Origin: an uncultured Oscillospiraceae bacterium
GTDB taxonomy: Bacteria; Bacillota; Clostridia; Oscillospirales; Oscillospiraceae
NCBI GenBank assembly: GCA_900762005.1
Contig: CAAFEV010000266.1
Location: 1 to 14,079 of the forward strand
Direction of reading: 5' to 3'
Length of the DNA: 14,079 nt
In this document: positions 5,277 through 13,824 of the stretch, one piece after another
How the letters are laid out: every line of letters starts with the position of its first letter
How positions within the stretch are numbered: position 1 is the first letter of the stretch
Translations under genes and position numbers: made by a program
The notes under the pieces: model-generated
What the model saw: only the letters and a program-made list of their open reading frames with translations
The model's database searches: none
What the model was told of the DNA's origin: nothing

Positions 5277-6422
5277 ATGACAAGAGTATTGAGCGTTCTC
5301 GGCAGCACCGGTTCTATCGGCAGGCAGACGCTGGAGGTTGCGGCGCAGCTGCCGGTCCGCGTAGCCGCATTAACCGCAGGAGAGAACGTCGAGCGGATGG
5401 CACAGCAGTGCCGCAGGTTCCGCCCGCAGCTTGCGGTCATGGCAACGGAGCGGGCTGCCCGGGAGCTGCGCGAGCTGTTAGCGCAGCAGGAGCTTCGCAT
5501 TTCCCACGGAGAGGCGGGACTTTTGGAGGCGGCGGAGCTGGACGAGGCCGACACGGTCGTCACAGCGGTGGTCGGTATGCTCGGTCTGCGCCCGACGCTG
5601 GCGGCGATTGCCAAGAAAAAGCGCATTGCCCTTGCCAACAAGGAAACGCTTGTCTGCGCGGGAGAGCTGGTCATGTCCGCAGCCCGTCAAAGCGGTGCGG
5701 AAATTATCCCCGTGGACTCGGAGCATTCCGCAATTTTTCAGTGTCTTATGGGCTGCCGCGACCGCGCTGAGGTGCGCCGCCTGATTCTGACCTGCTCGGG
5801 AGGACCCTTCTTTGGAAAATCACCCGAGCAGCTGCAACACGTCACGAAAGACGATGCCCTGCGTCACCCGAATTGGAAAATGGGGAATAAAATTACCGTG
5901 GACTGCGCGACCTTGATGAATAAGGGCTTGGAGATTATCGAGGCGATGCGCCTTTACAAGCTGCCGCTGTCGAAGGTGGACGTTGTCATTCATCGCCAAA
6001 GCATCGTGCATTCTCTTGTAGAGTTCTGCGACGGCGCGGTGATGGCGCAGCTCGGCGTACCCGATATGCGCGTGCCGATTCGTCTCGCAATGACCTATCC
6101 CCGCCGTACGGAAAACCCGGAGCAGGGCTTGGATTTGCTCTCCTGCGGCGCGTTGACCTTTGCCGCGCCCGACGAGAACGCCTTTCCGTGCCTTACGCTT
6201 GCAAAGCAGGCGGCGGCAAAGGGCGGCACGGCCTGCGCTGTGCTCAACGGCGCGAATGAGGTTGCCGTTGCCCGCTTTTTGAACGGGGAAATCGGCTTTT
6301 ATGACATTGCACGGCTGGTAGCGCGTGCGCTGCAGACCGTTGCGTTTACCGCAGCTCCCGATTTGGAGCAAATTCTTTCCGCCGATGCTGCCGCCCGCGC
6401 GGTTGCTTCGGGCGCATTATGA
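5277..6422 (+). CDS. dxr: 1-deoxy-D-xylulose 5-phosphate reductoisomerase
   Basis: DXR makes 2-C-methyl-D-erythritol 4-phosphate from DXP with NADPH, the committed MEP step, and is the target of fosmidomycin. The 381 residues fit the family. The N-terminal Rossmann motif is LGSTGSIGRQTL; LANKETLVCAGE follows, and the metal site is PVDSEHSAIFQ with D147 and E149, plus the third carboxylate E219 in MNKGLE. The flexible substrate loop with HPNWKMG is present. Against the E. coli enzyme it lacks about nine residues between the two metal motifs, judged from memory of that sequence. The region just before its ATG (GCGGTAAAGTAAA) has no good Shine-Dalgarno site, so expression probably relies on ribosomes finishing cdsA one base upstream. 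It ends 9 nt before rseP. Confidence 0.97.
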   Translation: MTRVLSVLGSTGSIGRQTLEVAAQLPVRVAALTAGENVERMAQQCRRFRPQLAVMATERAARELRELLAQQELRISHGEAGLLEAAELDEADTVVTAVVGMLGLRPTLAAIAKKKRIALANKETLVCAGELVMSAARQSGAEIIPVDSEHSAIFQCLMGCRDRAEVRRLILTCSGGPFFGKSPEQLQHVTKDDALRHPNWKMGNKITVDCATLMNKGLEIIEAMRLYKLPLSKVDVVIHRQSIVHSLVEFCDGAVMAQLGVPDMRVPIRLAMTYPRRTENPEQGLDLLSCGALTFAAPDENAFPCLTLAKQAAAKGGTACAVLNGANEVAVARFLNGEIGFYDIARLVARALQTVAFTAAPDLEQILSADAAARAVASGAL

Positions 6423-6431
6423 GGTGGAGCT

Positions 6432-7484
6432 ATGATTGTGTTCTATATTATACTGGCGATTCTCCTGTTCGGCGTCTTGATTTTGGTGCATGAATTCGGT
6501 CATTTCATCACGGCAAAGCTCTTTGGCGTGCAGGTCAACGAGTTTGCCCTGTTTATGGGGCCTGCCATCTTCAAAAAGACAAAGGGAGAGACAACCTATT
6601 CTCTGCGCTGCATTCCAATCGGCGGCTACTGCGCCATGGAGGGCGAAAACGGCGACAGCGATAATCCCCGCGCCTTTACGAGAGCGAAGGTATGGCAACG
6701 CCTGATTATCTTAGTTGCCGGTGCCTTTATGAATCTGGTCGTCGGTTTTCTGATTGTTGTGATTCTGGCGGCGTTCATCTGGTCTGCGCCCGCGACCACC
6801 ACCGTCGCCTCCGTTGAAGCGGGGCGACCCTTTGCAGACCGCCTGCAGCCCGGCGACGAGCTTTACCGCATCAACGGCGAGCGGGTTTATATCGACTCGG
6901 ATATCACGATGCTGCTTGATCGTAGCGAATCCGGCGTACAGGATTTGGTTGTGCTTCGCGACGGCGAAAAGGTCACGCTGAACGATGTTCCGCTGGCACG
7001 CGATTTTGAGGATGCGAGCGGTGCATTACGCTACGGCTTCGGGATTGCGCCGGGAGAAAAGACCGTCGGCAGCGTCCTGTCCTATTCGTGGTATCAGTGC
7101 GTCGATTTTGCCCGCATGGTGCGCATGGGTCTGCAAGACCTGTTCAGCGGACGCGCAGGCATTGATGACATGGGCGGGCCTGTGCAGGTGGTCACGATTG
7201 CGGCGGAGCAGGGCGCACAGGCATCAAGCGTCGGTGTCGGTGTGTCGTATGTGCTCTGGCTGTTTGCGTTCATTGCCGTCAACCTTGCGGTGATGAATTT
7301 GCTGCCGATTCCCGCGCTCGACGGCGGACGCGCGGTCTGCCTGCTGCTGACTGCGGTAATCGAAAAAATCATCCGCCGAAAGCTCAACCCGAAATACGAG
7401 GGCTATCTGCACGCGGGCTTTATGGTGCTGCTGCTAGGCTTTATGGCATTTATCACGTTTAAGGATATTATCAAGCTGTTTTAG
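6432..7484 (+). CDS. rseP: RseP-type site-2 zinc metalloprotease (RasP/RseP family)
   Basis: This intramembrane protease cuts membrane-spanning segments of its targets; in Bacillus the RasP homologue processes an anti-sigma factor and signal-peptide remnants. The first membrane segment contains the zinc motif HEFGH (20-24), a PDZ-like domain follows at about residues 115-190 (LQPGDELYRINGERV), and the second metal motif NLLPIPALDGGR (Asp 297) lies in a later membrane segment, with a last one at the C-terminus. The 350-residue length fits a single-PDZ Gram-positive form. GAGGTGGAG precedes the ATG at 6432. Its position between dxr and ispG is the usual Firmicutes order. The substrate here cannot be told from sequence; no anti-sigma factor gene lies in the window. 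Confidence 0.93.
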   Translation: MIVFYIILAILLFGVLILVHEFGHFITAKLFGVQVNEFALFMGPAIFKKTKGETTYSLRCIPIGGYCAMEGENGDSDNPRAFTRAKVWQRLIILVAGAFMNLVVGFLIVVILAAFIWSAPATTTVASVEAGRPFADRLQPGDELYRINGERVYIDSDITMLLDRSESGVQDLVVLRDGEKVTLNDVPLARDFEDASGALRYGFGIAPGEKTVGSVLSYSWYQCVDFARMVRMGLQDLFSGRAGIDDMGGPVQVVTIAAEQGAQASSVGVGVSYVLWLFAFIAVNLAVMNLLPIPALDGGRAVCLLLTAVIEKIIRRKLNPKYEGYLHAGFMVLLLGFMAFITFKDIIKLF

Positions 7485-7499
7485 CACACGGAGGCAATC

Positions 7500-8534
7500 A
7501 TGACAAGACAAATTCAGGTCGGCAATGTCAAAATCGGCGGCGGTGCGCCGGTGAGTATTCAGTCCATGCTGAATCTGCCGAATACGGACATCGAGGGCTG
7601 CCTTGCGCAGATTCAAGCCCTGCAAAAGGCAGGCTGCGATATTGTACGCCTCGCGGTTTTGGATACCGAAGCGGCGCAGGCGTTTGCAAGGCTTGCCGCC
7701 CTGTCTCCTTTGCCGCTGGTTGCGGATATTCACTTTGATTACCGGCTTGCCATTGCCGCCGCCGAGGGCGGTGCGGCGAAAATCCGCATCAATCCGGGCA
7801 ACATCGGTGCGCCGGAGCGCGTAAAAGCGGTTGTGGATTGCTGCAAGGCACACCGTATTCCCATCCGCATCGGCGTGAACGGCGGCAGTCTGGACAAAGC
7901 CCTGCTGAAAAAATACGGACACCCCACGCCCGAAGCCCTGGTCGAAAGTGCCTTTTCGCACATCCGTCTGCTGGAGCAATACGGCTTTACCGACCTTTGC
8001 GTGTCGATGAAATCCAGCAGTGTGCCGCTGATGATGCGGGCATACACGCTGTTTCACGAGCAGTCGGACTACCCCCTGCACCTCGGTGTGACCGAGACAG
8101 GCACGGAGTATATGGGAACGGTCAAATCCGCCATGGGCATCGGCGGGCTGCTGTGCATGGGCATCGGCGATACGATTCGTGTGTCCTTAACCGCAGACCC
8201 CGTGCGCGAGGTTGTGGCGGCGAAGGCAATTCTGAAGGCGGCAGGTCTGCGTAAGGGCGTCAATTTTATCTCCTGCCCGACCTGTGGCAGAACAAAAATT
8301 GACCTCATCGGCTTGGCAAACCAAGTTGAGCAGGCCTTGCAGCATATCGATAAGGAGATCACCGTCGCGGTGATGGGCTGCATTGTCAACGGACCCGGCG
8401 AAGCGCGGGAAGCTGACGTCGGTATTGCCGGCGGCGACGGCTGCGGCGTGATTTTCGTCAAGGGAGAGCAATGCGAAAAGCTCCCGTATGACCAACTGCT
8501 GCCTGCACTGTTACGATACATAGAGAAGCTTTAG
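7500..8534 (+). CDS. ispG: 4-hydroxy-3-methylbut-2-enyl diphosphate synthase (IspG/GcpE)
   Basis: IspG reduces methylerythritol cyclodiphosphate to HMBPP, the next-to-last MEP step, using a [4Fe-4S] cluster. The 344-residue product has the short two-domain bacterial form. The cluster ligands are all visible: SCPTCG (C259, C262), then C294 in MGCIVNGPGEA and E301 of the same motif. The TIM-barrel part contains VADIHFDYRLA, INPGNIG and RIGVNGGSL. GGAGG lies 5 nt before the ATG. One deviation is that the usual QSMTNT near the N-terminus reads QSMLNLPNT, same length. It sits 15 nt after rseP and its stop codon overlaps the polC ribosome site. Confidence 0.97.
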   Translation: MTRQIQVGNVKIGGGAPVSIQSMLNLPNTDIEGCLAQIQALQKAGCDIVRLAVLDTEAAQAFARLAALSPLPLVADIHFDYRLAIAAAEGGAAKIRINPGNIGAPERVKAVVDCCKAHRIPIRIGVNGGSLDKALLKKYGHPTPEALVESAFSHIRLLEQYGFTDLCVSMKSSSVPLMMRAYTLFHEQSDYPLHLGVTETGTEYMGTVKSAMGIGGLLCMGIGDTIRVSLTADPVREVVAAKAILKAAGLRKGVNFISCPTCGRTKIDLIGLANQVEQALQHIDKEITVAVMGCIVNGPGEAREADVGIAGGDGCGVIFVKGEQCEKLPYDQLLPALLRYIEKL

Positions 8535-8543
8535 GAGAGCGCA

Positions 8544-11500
8544 ATGAAACCCTATCCGTTTTTACAGTTATTTTCCGAATATAAGCCAGAAGAACCGCTG
8601 CGTGCTGTGTTAGAGCAGGCGGCGGTTTGCCACGCCGAAATGAACCGCTCGGAGCGTCGCATTACGGTGAAGCTCTCCCTGCCGGACTATCTGCCGCAGG
8701 CAATGCTTAAGCAGCTTTCTGCCGCACTTGCGCAGCTCTACGGAATTGAAACGGTAACGCTACAGCCCGTATTTCCGTCCGCTGCGCTGGAAAAGCAGAA
8801 TGCCGACGAGCTAAACGGTGTATTGATTGCGGCTTATCCGCCGTCGGCGGCGATTTTAGCCGGAAGCCATTGGGAGCTGCATGAGGGCAAGAGCAAGCTC
8901 TATCTCAACGGTAACGGCAAAGCAGAGCTGACGCCGCATTTAAAGCATATCGAGCGGTATCTGAAGGAACGCTTCAGTGTACAGACAAGCATCGAAATCT
9001 CCTGCGGTGAGGAGTTGGACGGCGTTGCCCTGTTCGAGCAGACGCAGAAAATCCGCTCGGAGGCGATGCGCGACCTGCCCGCGCCGAAGTGGGAGACGGC
9101 TACCAAGGAAAAAGCCAAAAAGCCGAAGGTGGTTTTTGGCAAGGCGTTTACAGGTCAGCAGACCCCCATCAGTGAAATCTCCTTAGAGCGCGTCCGCGAA
9201 AGAATCATCATCGAGGGGCGTGTGTTCGCGGTGGAGCACCGCGAAACACGCAAGAACAATGCGGTCGTGATTTCTTTTGATGTGACGGATTATAACGGCT
9301 CTATCCGTGTCAAGGACTTCATGATGGACGGCACGGGTAAGCCGATTATGGAGAGCATCAAGGCACCGGGCGCGTGGGTGCGTGTGCAGGGTCAAATCGA
9401 CTATGATAAGTATTCCGCAGAGGTCATTGTGCGTCCGAGTGCAATCTGCTATGCCGACGAGCCGCAGCGCGTCGATACCGCAGAGGAAAAGCGCGTTGAG
9501 CTGCACCTGCATACCACCATGTCGCTCATGGACGCGCTGACCAAAACCGGTGAAGCGGTTGCAACGGCAGCGCGTTGGGGACATAAGGCGATTGCCATCA
9601 CCGACCACGGTGTAGCCTCCTCCTTCCCGGACGCTTTTTCCGCGAGTAAGAAGGCAAAGGTTGCGGGCAGCGATAAAAATATCAAAATTCTCTACGGCTG
9701 CGAGGGTTATTTCGTCAACGATGTGGATGACCGCATTGCCGTACACGGCGCGCAGGAGCAGGCGTTAGACGACGAGGTCATAGCCTTCGACTTGGAGACG
9801 ACCGGGCTGTCCTCTCTCAAGGATGAAATAATTGAATTCGGCGCGGTGCGTTTGCGCGGCGGCGAGGCGGTGGAGACCTTCCAAAGCTATGTCAAGCCCA
9901 ATCGCAAGCTGCCGCCGACGATAATCGAGCTGACCGGCATTACAGACACTGTGCTTAAGACCGCGCCCGATATTTCCGAGGTGCTGCCGGAGTTTTTGCG
10001 CTTTTGCGGCAATGCGCCGTTGGTTGCGCACAATGCCGATTTTGACGTGGGCTTCCTGTCGGCTGCCTGCGAAAAGCAGGGGATATCCTTTGAGCCGACC
10101 TATATCGATACGCTGATTCTGGCGCAGAACCTGATGCCGAATTTGAGCAAATTCAAGCTTAATCTGGTTGCAGATGCGTTGGGACTGCCGGACTTTGAGC
10201 ATCACCGCGCCTCGGACGATGCGCTGACCTGCGGCTATCTCTATCTGCGCTTTGCCGATATGCTGAAGGAGCGCGGCATAAAGCAGCTGCAGGCGGTGAA
10301 CGGGGAAATGGAGGCACTGCGTGCCGGGGGACGTATCAGCGACCGCCGCGCAAAGCATATCATCGTTTTTGCCAAAAATCAGACCGGGCTGCGGAACCTT
10401 TACCACGTTATCTCAGATGCCCATCTGCAATATTTTCACCGTAATCCGCGGATGCCGAAATCAGAGCTGCTGCGTTACCGCGAGGGCTTGATTATCGGCT
10501 CGGCGTGCGAGGCGGGCGAGCTGTTTCAGGCGGTTATCGCGCACAAAAGCAATGCCGAGCTAAAGCGCATCGCCGCCTTTTATGATTTTCTGGAAATTCA
10601 GCCCCTGAGCAACAACCGCTTCATGCTCGCCGACGGCACGGTGGAAACGGAGGAGGAGCTGCGCGAGTTTAACCGCATCATCGTGCGGCTCGGCGAGGAG
10701 CTGGGAAAACCCGTCTGCGCGACGGGCGATGTCCATTTCCTGAACCCGCAGGACGAAATTTACCGCCGTATTCTGCTGGCGAGCAAGGATTTTAAGGACT
10801 GCGACCGCGACAACCCGCTTTACTTCCGCACGACCGACGAGATGCTCGGGGAGTTTTCCTATTTGGGTGCGGAAAAGGCGTTTGAGGTTGTTGTGACGAA
10901 CCCGAACCATATCGCGGATATGTGCGAAACGGTCAATCCTGTCCCGAAGGGGCTGTTTGCCCCGAAAATTGAAAACTCCGCAGAGGACTTAAAAACGCTG
11001 GTCTACGGCAAGCTGCACCGGCTCTACGGCGAGAACCCGCCCGAGCGGATTGTAAAGCGTGTGGAAACTGAGCTGGGTGACATCATCAACTGTCATTACG
11101 ACGTGATTTATATGTCCGCGCAGAAGCTCGTTCAAAACTCACTGGAGCACGGCTATATTGTCGGCTCCCGTGGCTCGGTCGGCTCTTCTCTGGTGGCATA
11201 TATGGCGGGCATTACGGAGGTCAACTCCCTGCCCGCGCATTACCGTTGCCCGCAGTGTCATCATACCTCCTTCGATGTGCCCGAGGGCATTCAATGCGGC
11301 GCAGATTTGCCGGACGCGGTGTGTCCGCAGTGCGGCACAGCACTTGAAAAGGACGGCTTCAATATCCCGTTTGAGACCTTTTTGGGCTTCGGCGGTGATA
11401 AGGTGCCGGATATTGACTTGAATTTCTCCGGCGAATATCAGGCAGACGCGCATCAGTACTGCATTGAAATGTTCGGCGCGGAGCACGTTTTCCGTGCCGG

Positions 11501-12860
11501 TACCATCGGTACGGTGGCGGAAAAGACCGCCTTCGGTTATGTGAAAAAATACCTGGCAGAGCGTGATATGACCGTCAACAATGTCGAGGAGAACCGCTTG
11601 GCAGCCGGCTGCGTAAACGTGCGGCGCACCACCGGACAGCATCCGGGCGGACTGGTTGTCATTCCCCGGGAAAACCAAATCTGGGATTTTTGCCCCGTGC
11701 AGCATCCTGCGGACGACCCAAAAACGGATATCATCACGACCCATTTTGAATATCACTCCATGGAGGCGAACCTGCTCAAGCTGGATATGCTCGGGCATGA
11801 TGACCCGACCATGCTGCGCATGATGCAGGACATCACCGGCGTGGACGCGCAGAAAATTCCGCTCGATGACAAGGACACCATGTCTATTTTTATTTCGAGC
11901 AAGGTGCTCGGCTATGAGGATGACAAGGTGCTCGGCCCGACCGGAGCTGTCGGAATTCCCGAATTCGGCACAGGCTTTGTGCGCGGAATGCTTGAAGATA
12001 CGAAGCCCGACCGCTTCAACACGCTGCTGCGTCTGTCCGGCTTTTCGCACGGAACAGATGTCTGGCTCGGCAACGCAAAAGAGCTGATTACCGGAGGCAC
12101 CGCGACCGTTGAACAGGCAATCGGCTGCCGTGACGATATCATGCTCTATCTGATTTCCATGGGAATGCCCGAAAAGCGGGCGTTTACCTATATGGAGGCA
12201 GTCCGCAAGGGTGCCATTCACAAGGGAAAGCCGTGGCCGGAGGGGATTGTCGAGGAGATGCAGTCGCTCGGCGTTCCCGGCTGGTATATTGACTCCTGCC
12301 GTAAAATTAAGTACCTGTTCCCGAAGGCGCACGCGGTTGCCTATGTTATGATGGCGTTCCGCATCGCGTGGTTCAAGGTGCACCGCCCGATGGCGTACTA
12401 CAGCGCATATTTCTACCGCCGCAGCCAGAAGGATGCCTTTGACGCGGTCATGATGACGCACGGCATTGAAACGGTTAAGGCGCACATCAAGTCGCTTAAT
12501 CAGTCCATCAGCGAGGCGCAGGAGGCACCTGCAAAGGATAAGGAGCTTCTGACCACCCTGGAGGTCTGCTATGAGTTCTATCTGCGCGGCTTTGATTTCA
12601 GCAGTATGGACTTATATGCCTCCGATGCCACACAGTTTATCATTGAGGGTGAGTGCCTGCGACCCCCGTTCGTCTCGGTGTCCGGCTTGGGCGAGACGGC
12701 AGCGTTTGATATTATGAACGCACGCGAAGGGAAGCACTTCATCTCCATCGAGGAATTTGCCGCTGCCTGCACCAAGGTTTCCAAAACGCATATCGAAAAG
12801 CTAAAGGCAGCGGGTGCTTTCGGCGACCTGCCGGATGCCAGCCAGTTGACAATGTTCTGA
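8544..12860 (+). CDS. polC: DNA polymerase III alpha subunit, PolC type
   Basis: This is the replicative polymerase of low-GC Gram-positives, with built-in proofreading. The 1438-residue protein is full length. In order: a variable N-terminal domain (about 1-200); an OB fold (about 215-305); a PHP domain starting at VELHLHT (H321, H323), split by the inserted exonuclease; a DEDDh 3'-5' exonuclease from FDLETTGL (D416, E418) to HHRASDDA (H554, D559); the rest of PHP; a zinc-binding knuckle (C902, C905, C927, C930); and the polymerase core with PDIDLNF (D956, D958) and LKLDMLGHDDPT (D1081). The D958-D1081 spacing of 123 equals that I recall for the Geobacillus enzyme. The C-terminus ends in QLTMF, a clamp-binding motif. 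AGGAGAG, overlapping the ispG stop, precedes the ATG. It appears to be the last gene of the cluster. Confidence 0.98.
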   Translation: MKPYPFLQLFSEYKPEEPLRAVLEQAAVCHAEMNRSERRITVKLSLPDYLPQAMLKQLSAALAQLYGIETVTLQPVFPSAALEKQNADELNGVLIAAYPPSAAILAGSHWELHEGKSKLYLNGNGKAELTPHLKHIERYLKERFSVQTSIEISCGEELDGVALFEQTQKIRSEAMRDLPAPKWETATKEKAKKPKVVFGKAFTGQQTPISEISLERVRERIIIEGRVFAVEHRETRKNNAVVISFDVTDYNGSIRVKDFMMDGTGKPIMESIKAPGAWVRVQGQIDYDKYSAEVIVRPSAICYADEPQRVDTAEEKRVELHLHTTMSLMDALTKTGEAVATAARWGHKAIAITDHGVASSFPDAFSASKKAKVAGSDKNIKILYGCEGYFVNDVDDRIAVHGAQEQALDDEVIAFDLETTGLSSLKDEIIEFGAVRLRGGEAVETFQSYVKPNRKLPPTIIELTGITDTVLKTAPDISEVLPEFLRFCGNAPLVAHNADFDVGFLSAACEKQGISFEPTYIDTLILAQNLMPNLSKFKLNLVADALGLPDFEHHRASDDALTCGYLYLRFADMLKERGIKQLQAVNGEMEALRAGGRISDRRAKHIIVFAKNQTGLRNLYHVISDAHLQYFHRNPRMPKSELLRYREGLIIGSACEAGELFQAVIAHKSNAELKRIAAFYDFLEIQPLSNNRFMLADGTVETEEELREFNRIIVRLGEELGKPVCATGDVHFLNPQDEIYRRILLASKDFKDCDRDNPLYFRTTDEMLGEFSYLGAEKAFEVVVTNPNHIADMCETVNPVPKGLFAPKIENSAEDLKTLVYGKLHRLYGENPPERIVKRVETELGDIINCHYDVIYMSAQKLVQNSLEHGYIVGSRGSVGSSLVAYMAGITEVNSLPAHYRCPQCHHTSFDVPEGIQCGADLPDAVCPQCGTALEKDGFNIPFETFLGFGGDKVPDIDLNFSGEYQADAHQYCIEMFGAEHVFRAGTIGTVAEKTAFGYVKKYLAERDMTVNNVEENRLAAGCVNVRRTTGQHPGGLVVIPRENQIWDFCPVQHPADDPKTDIITTHFEYHSMEANLLKLDMLGHDDPTMLRMMQDITGVDAQKIPLDDKDTMSIFISSKVLGYEDDKVLGPTGAVGIPEFGTGFVRGMLEDTKPDRFNTLLRLSGFSHGTDVWLGNAKELITGGTATVEQAIGCRDDIMLYLISMGMPEKRAFTYMEAVRKGAIHKGKPWPEGIVEEMQSLGVPGWYIDSCRKIKYLFPKAHAVAYVMMAFRIAWFKVHRPMAYYSAYFYRRSQKDAFDAVMMTHGIETVKAHIKSLNQSISEAQEAPAKDKELLTTLEVCYEFYLRGFDFSSMDLYASDATQFIIEGECLRPPFVSVSGLGETAAFDIMNAREGKHFISIEEFAAACTKVSKTHIEKLKAAGAFGDLPDASQLTMF

Positions 12861-12925
12861 GAAACTCAAACAAGATGCACAAAACCCGGTCGTCTTTTTC
12901 GGCTGAATACACAAAGAATACGCAC

Positions 12926-12951
12926 GGGCTGCAAAAAGGTTTGCCGTTTTT
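12926..12951 (+). terminator. Possible weak terminator after polC
   Basis: GCAAA (12931-12935) and TTTGC (12940-12944) pair around AAGG, with partial extension by GGGC against GTTT, followed by a T5 run (12947-12951). A competing stem ACGGGC/GCCGT ends at the same T run. Both stems are short. This is the best terminator candidate in the 144-nt polC-udp gap, and it overlaps the -35 box of the next promoter. The remaining bases after polC (12861-12925) hold nothing I recognise. Confidence 0.3.
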
Positions 12952-12969
12952 CTCCGAATGCGCTATACT
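12941..12969 (+). promoter_or_regulatory. Promoter of udp
   Basis: TTGCCG (12941-12946), a 17-nt spacer and TATACT (12964-12969) give a good sigma-A promoter. The start expected near 12976 leaves a leader of about 29 nt containing AAGGAG (12990-12995). The -10 is the same hexamer as in the pyrH promoter. No CRE-like or other operator palindrome is clear around it. Confidence 0.7.
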
Positions 12970-13004
12970 ATAGGCGTAAATTTATAACTAAGGAGTGTCA
13001 AATC

Positions 13005-13769
13005 ATGCAACAGCTTGAAAAACAATTCCATATTCATTGCGTCGAGGGCGATGTCGGCAGATATTGCATCCTCCCCGGCGACCCCGGCAGAAGTGAAAAA
13101 ATTGCAAAGCTCTTTGACAACCCCGTGCATGTGGCGCAAAATCGAGAATATAATATCTACACCGGCACTCTGCTCGGCGAAAAGGTCAGCGTCTGCTCCA
13201 CCGGCATCGGCGGTCCGTCCGCTTCCATCGCCATGGAGGAGCTGCACAACATCGGCGCAGACACCTTTATCCGTGTCGGTACCTGCGGCGGCATCAACCT
13301 CAAGGTGCAGTCCGGCGATGTCGTGGTTGCCACGGGTGCCATCCGCTTTGAGCACACCTCCACGGAATATGCCCCGATTGAATATCCCGCGGTTGCGAAT
13401 CTGGATGTAACAAACGCGCTGCGGCAGGCGTCGCTTGCCATGGGCAAGAACACCCATGTCGGCGTGGTGCAGTGCAAGGATGCCTTCTACGGGCAGCACA
13501 GCCCCGCAAAAATGCCGGTTTCCTATGAGCTGCTGCAAAAATGGGAGGCGTGGAAGCGTCTCGGCGTTATGGCGAGCGAGATGGAATCCGCCGCGCTCTT
13601 TGTCGTTGCCGATGCGCTCGGCGTGCGCTGCGGCTCGTGCTTCCATGTCATCTGGAATCAGGAGCGCGAGGCTGCCGGAATGGATCAGACCATGAGCGAG
13701 GATACCTCCTCTGCCGTCCGCGTCGGTGTCGAGGCACTCAAGCTGCTGATTGCACAGGACAGAAAATAA
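13005..13769 (+). CDS. udp: Uridine phosphorylase
   Basis: The enzyme splits uridine with phosphate into uracil and ribose 1-phosphate, a salvage step in the cytoplasm. The 254 residues match the PNP/UDP family of hexameric phosphorylases. Visible are the phosphate-binding LPGDPGR (23-29), the family signature [30 protein letters not shown], and EMESAAL, in which the Glu-Met-Glu contacts ribose. KDAFYGQ and the STGIGGPS context favour uridine phosphorylase over purine nucleoside or MTA phosphorylase, though uridine versus broader pyrimidine use cannot be settled by eye. The ATG is placed 9 nt after AAGGAG. It has its own promoter, so it is probably separate from the polC transcript. No nucleoside transporter is visible beside it. 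Confidence 0.92.
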   Translation: MQQLEKQFHIHCVEGDVGRYCILPGDPGRSEKIAKLFDNPVHVAQNREYNIYTGTLLGEKVSVCSTGIGGPSASIAMEELHNIGADTFIRVGTCGGINLKVQSGDVVVATGAIRFEHTSTEYAPIEYPAVANLDVTNALRQASLAMGKNTHVGVVQCKDAFYGQHSPAKMPVSYELLQKWEAWKRLGVMASEMESAALFVVADALGVRCGSCFHVIWNQEREAAGMDQTMSEDTSSAVRVGVEALKLLIAQDRK

Positions 13770-13808
13770 TCGGAACTTCCGCAGTTTTATTACGTCAAAA
13801 GGAAAAGT

Positions 13809-13818
13809 AAGGAGGTGA
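13809..13818 (+). promoter_or_regulatory. Near-perfect ribosome binding site of the right-edge gene
   Basis: AAGGAGGTGA is complementary to the 16S rRNA 3' end over its whole length and lies 6 nt before the ATG at 13825. It is the strongest ribosome site in the window and fixes this start. No clear promoter or terminator is visible in the 55-nt gap after udp; the palindrome CGGAACTTCCG there has too small a loop to be a useful hairpin. Confidence 0.8.
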
Positions 13819-13824
13819 GGCGGT

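Noticed and set aside
11139..12485. A 448-codon open frame on the minus strand inside polC
   Set aside because: It is antisense to the polymerase core, whose motifs and catalytic residues are complete. Its protein has no recognisable domain, and such long shadows are expected opposite GC-rich codon patterns.
13770..13800. Palindrome CGGAACTTCCG after udp as a terminator
   Set aside because: The RNA loop would be one base and no proper U tract follows directly.
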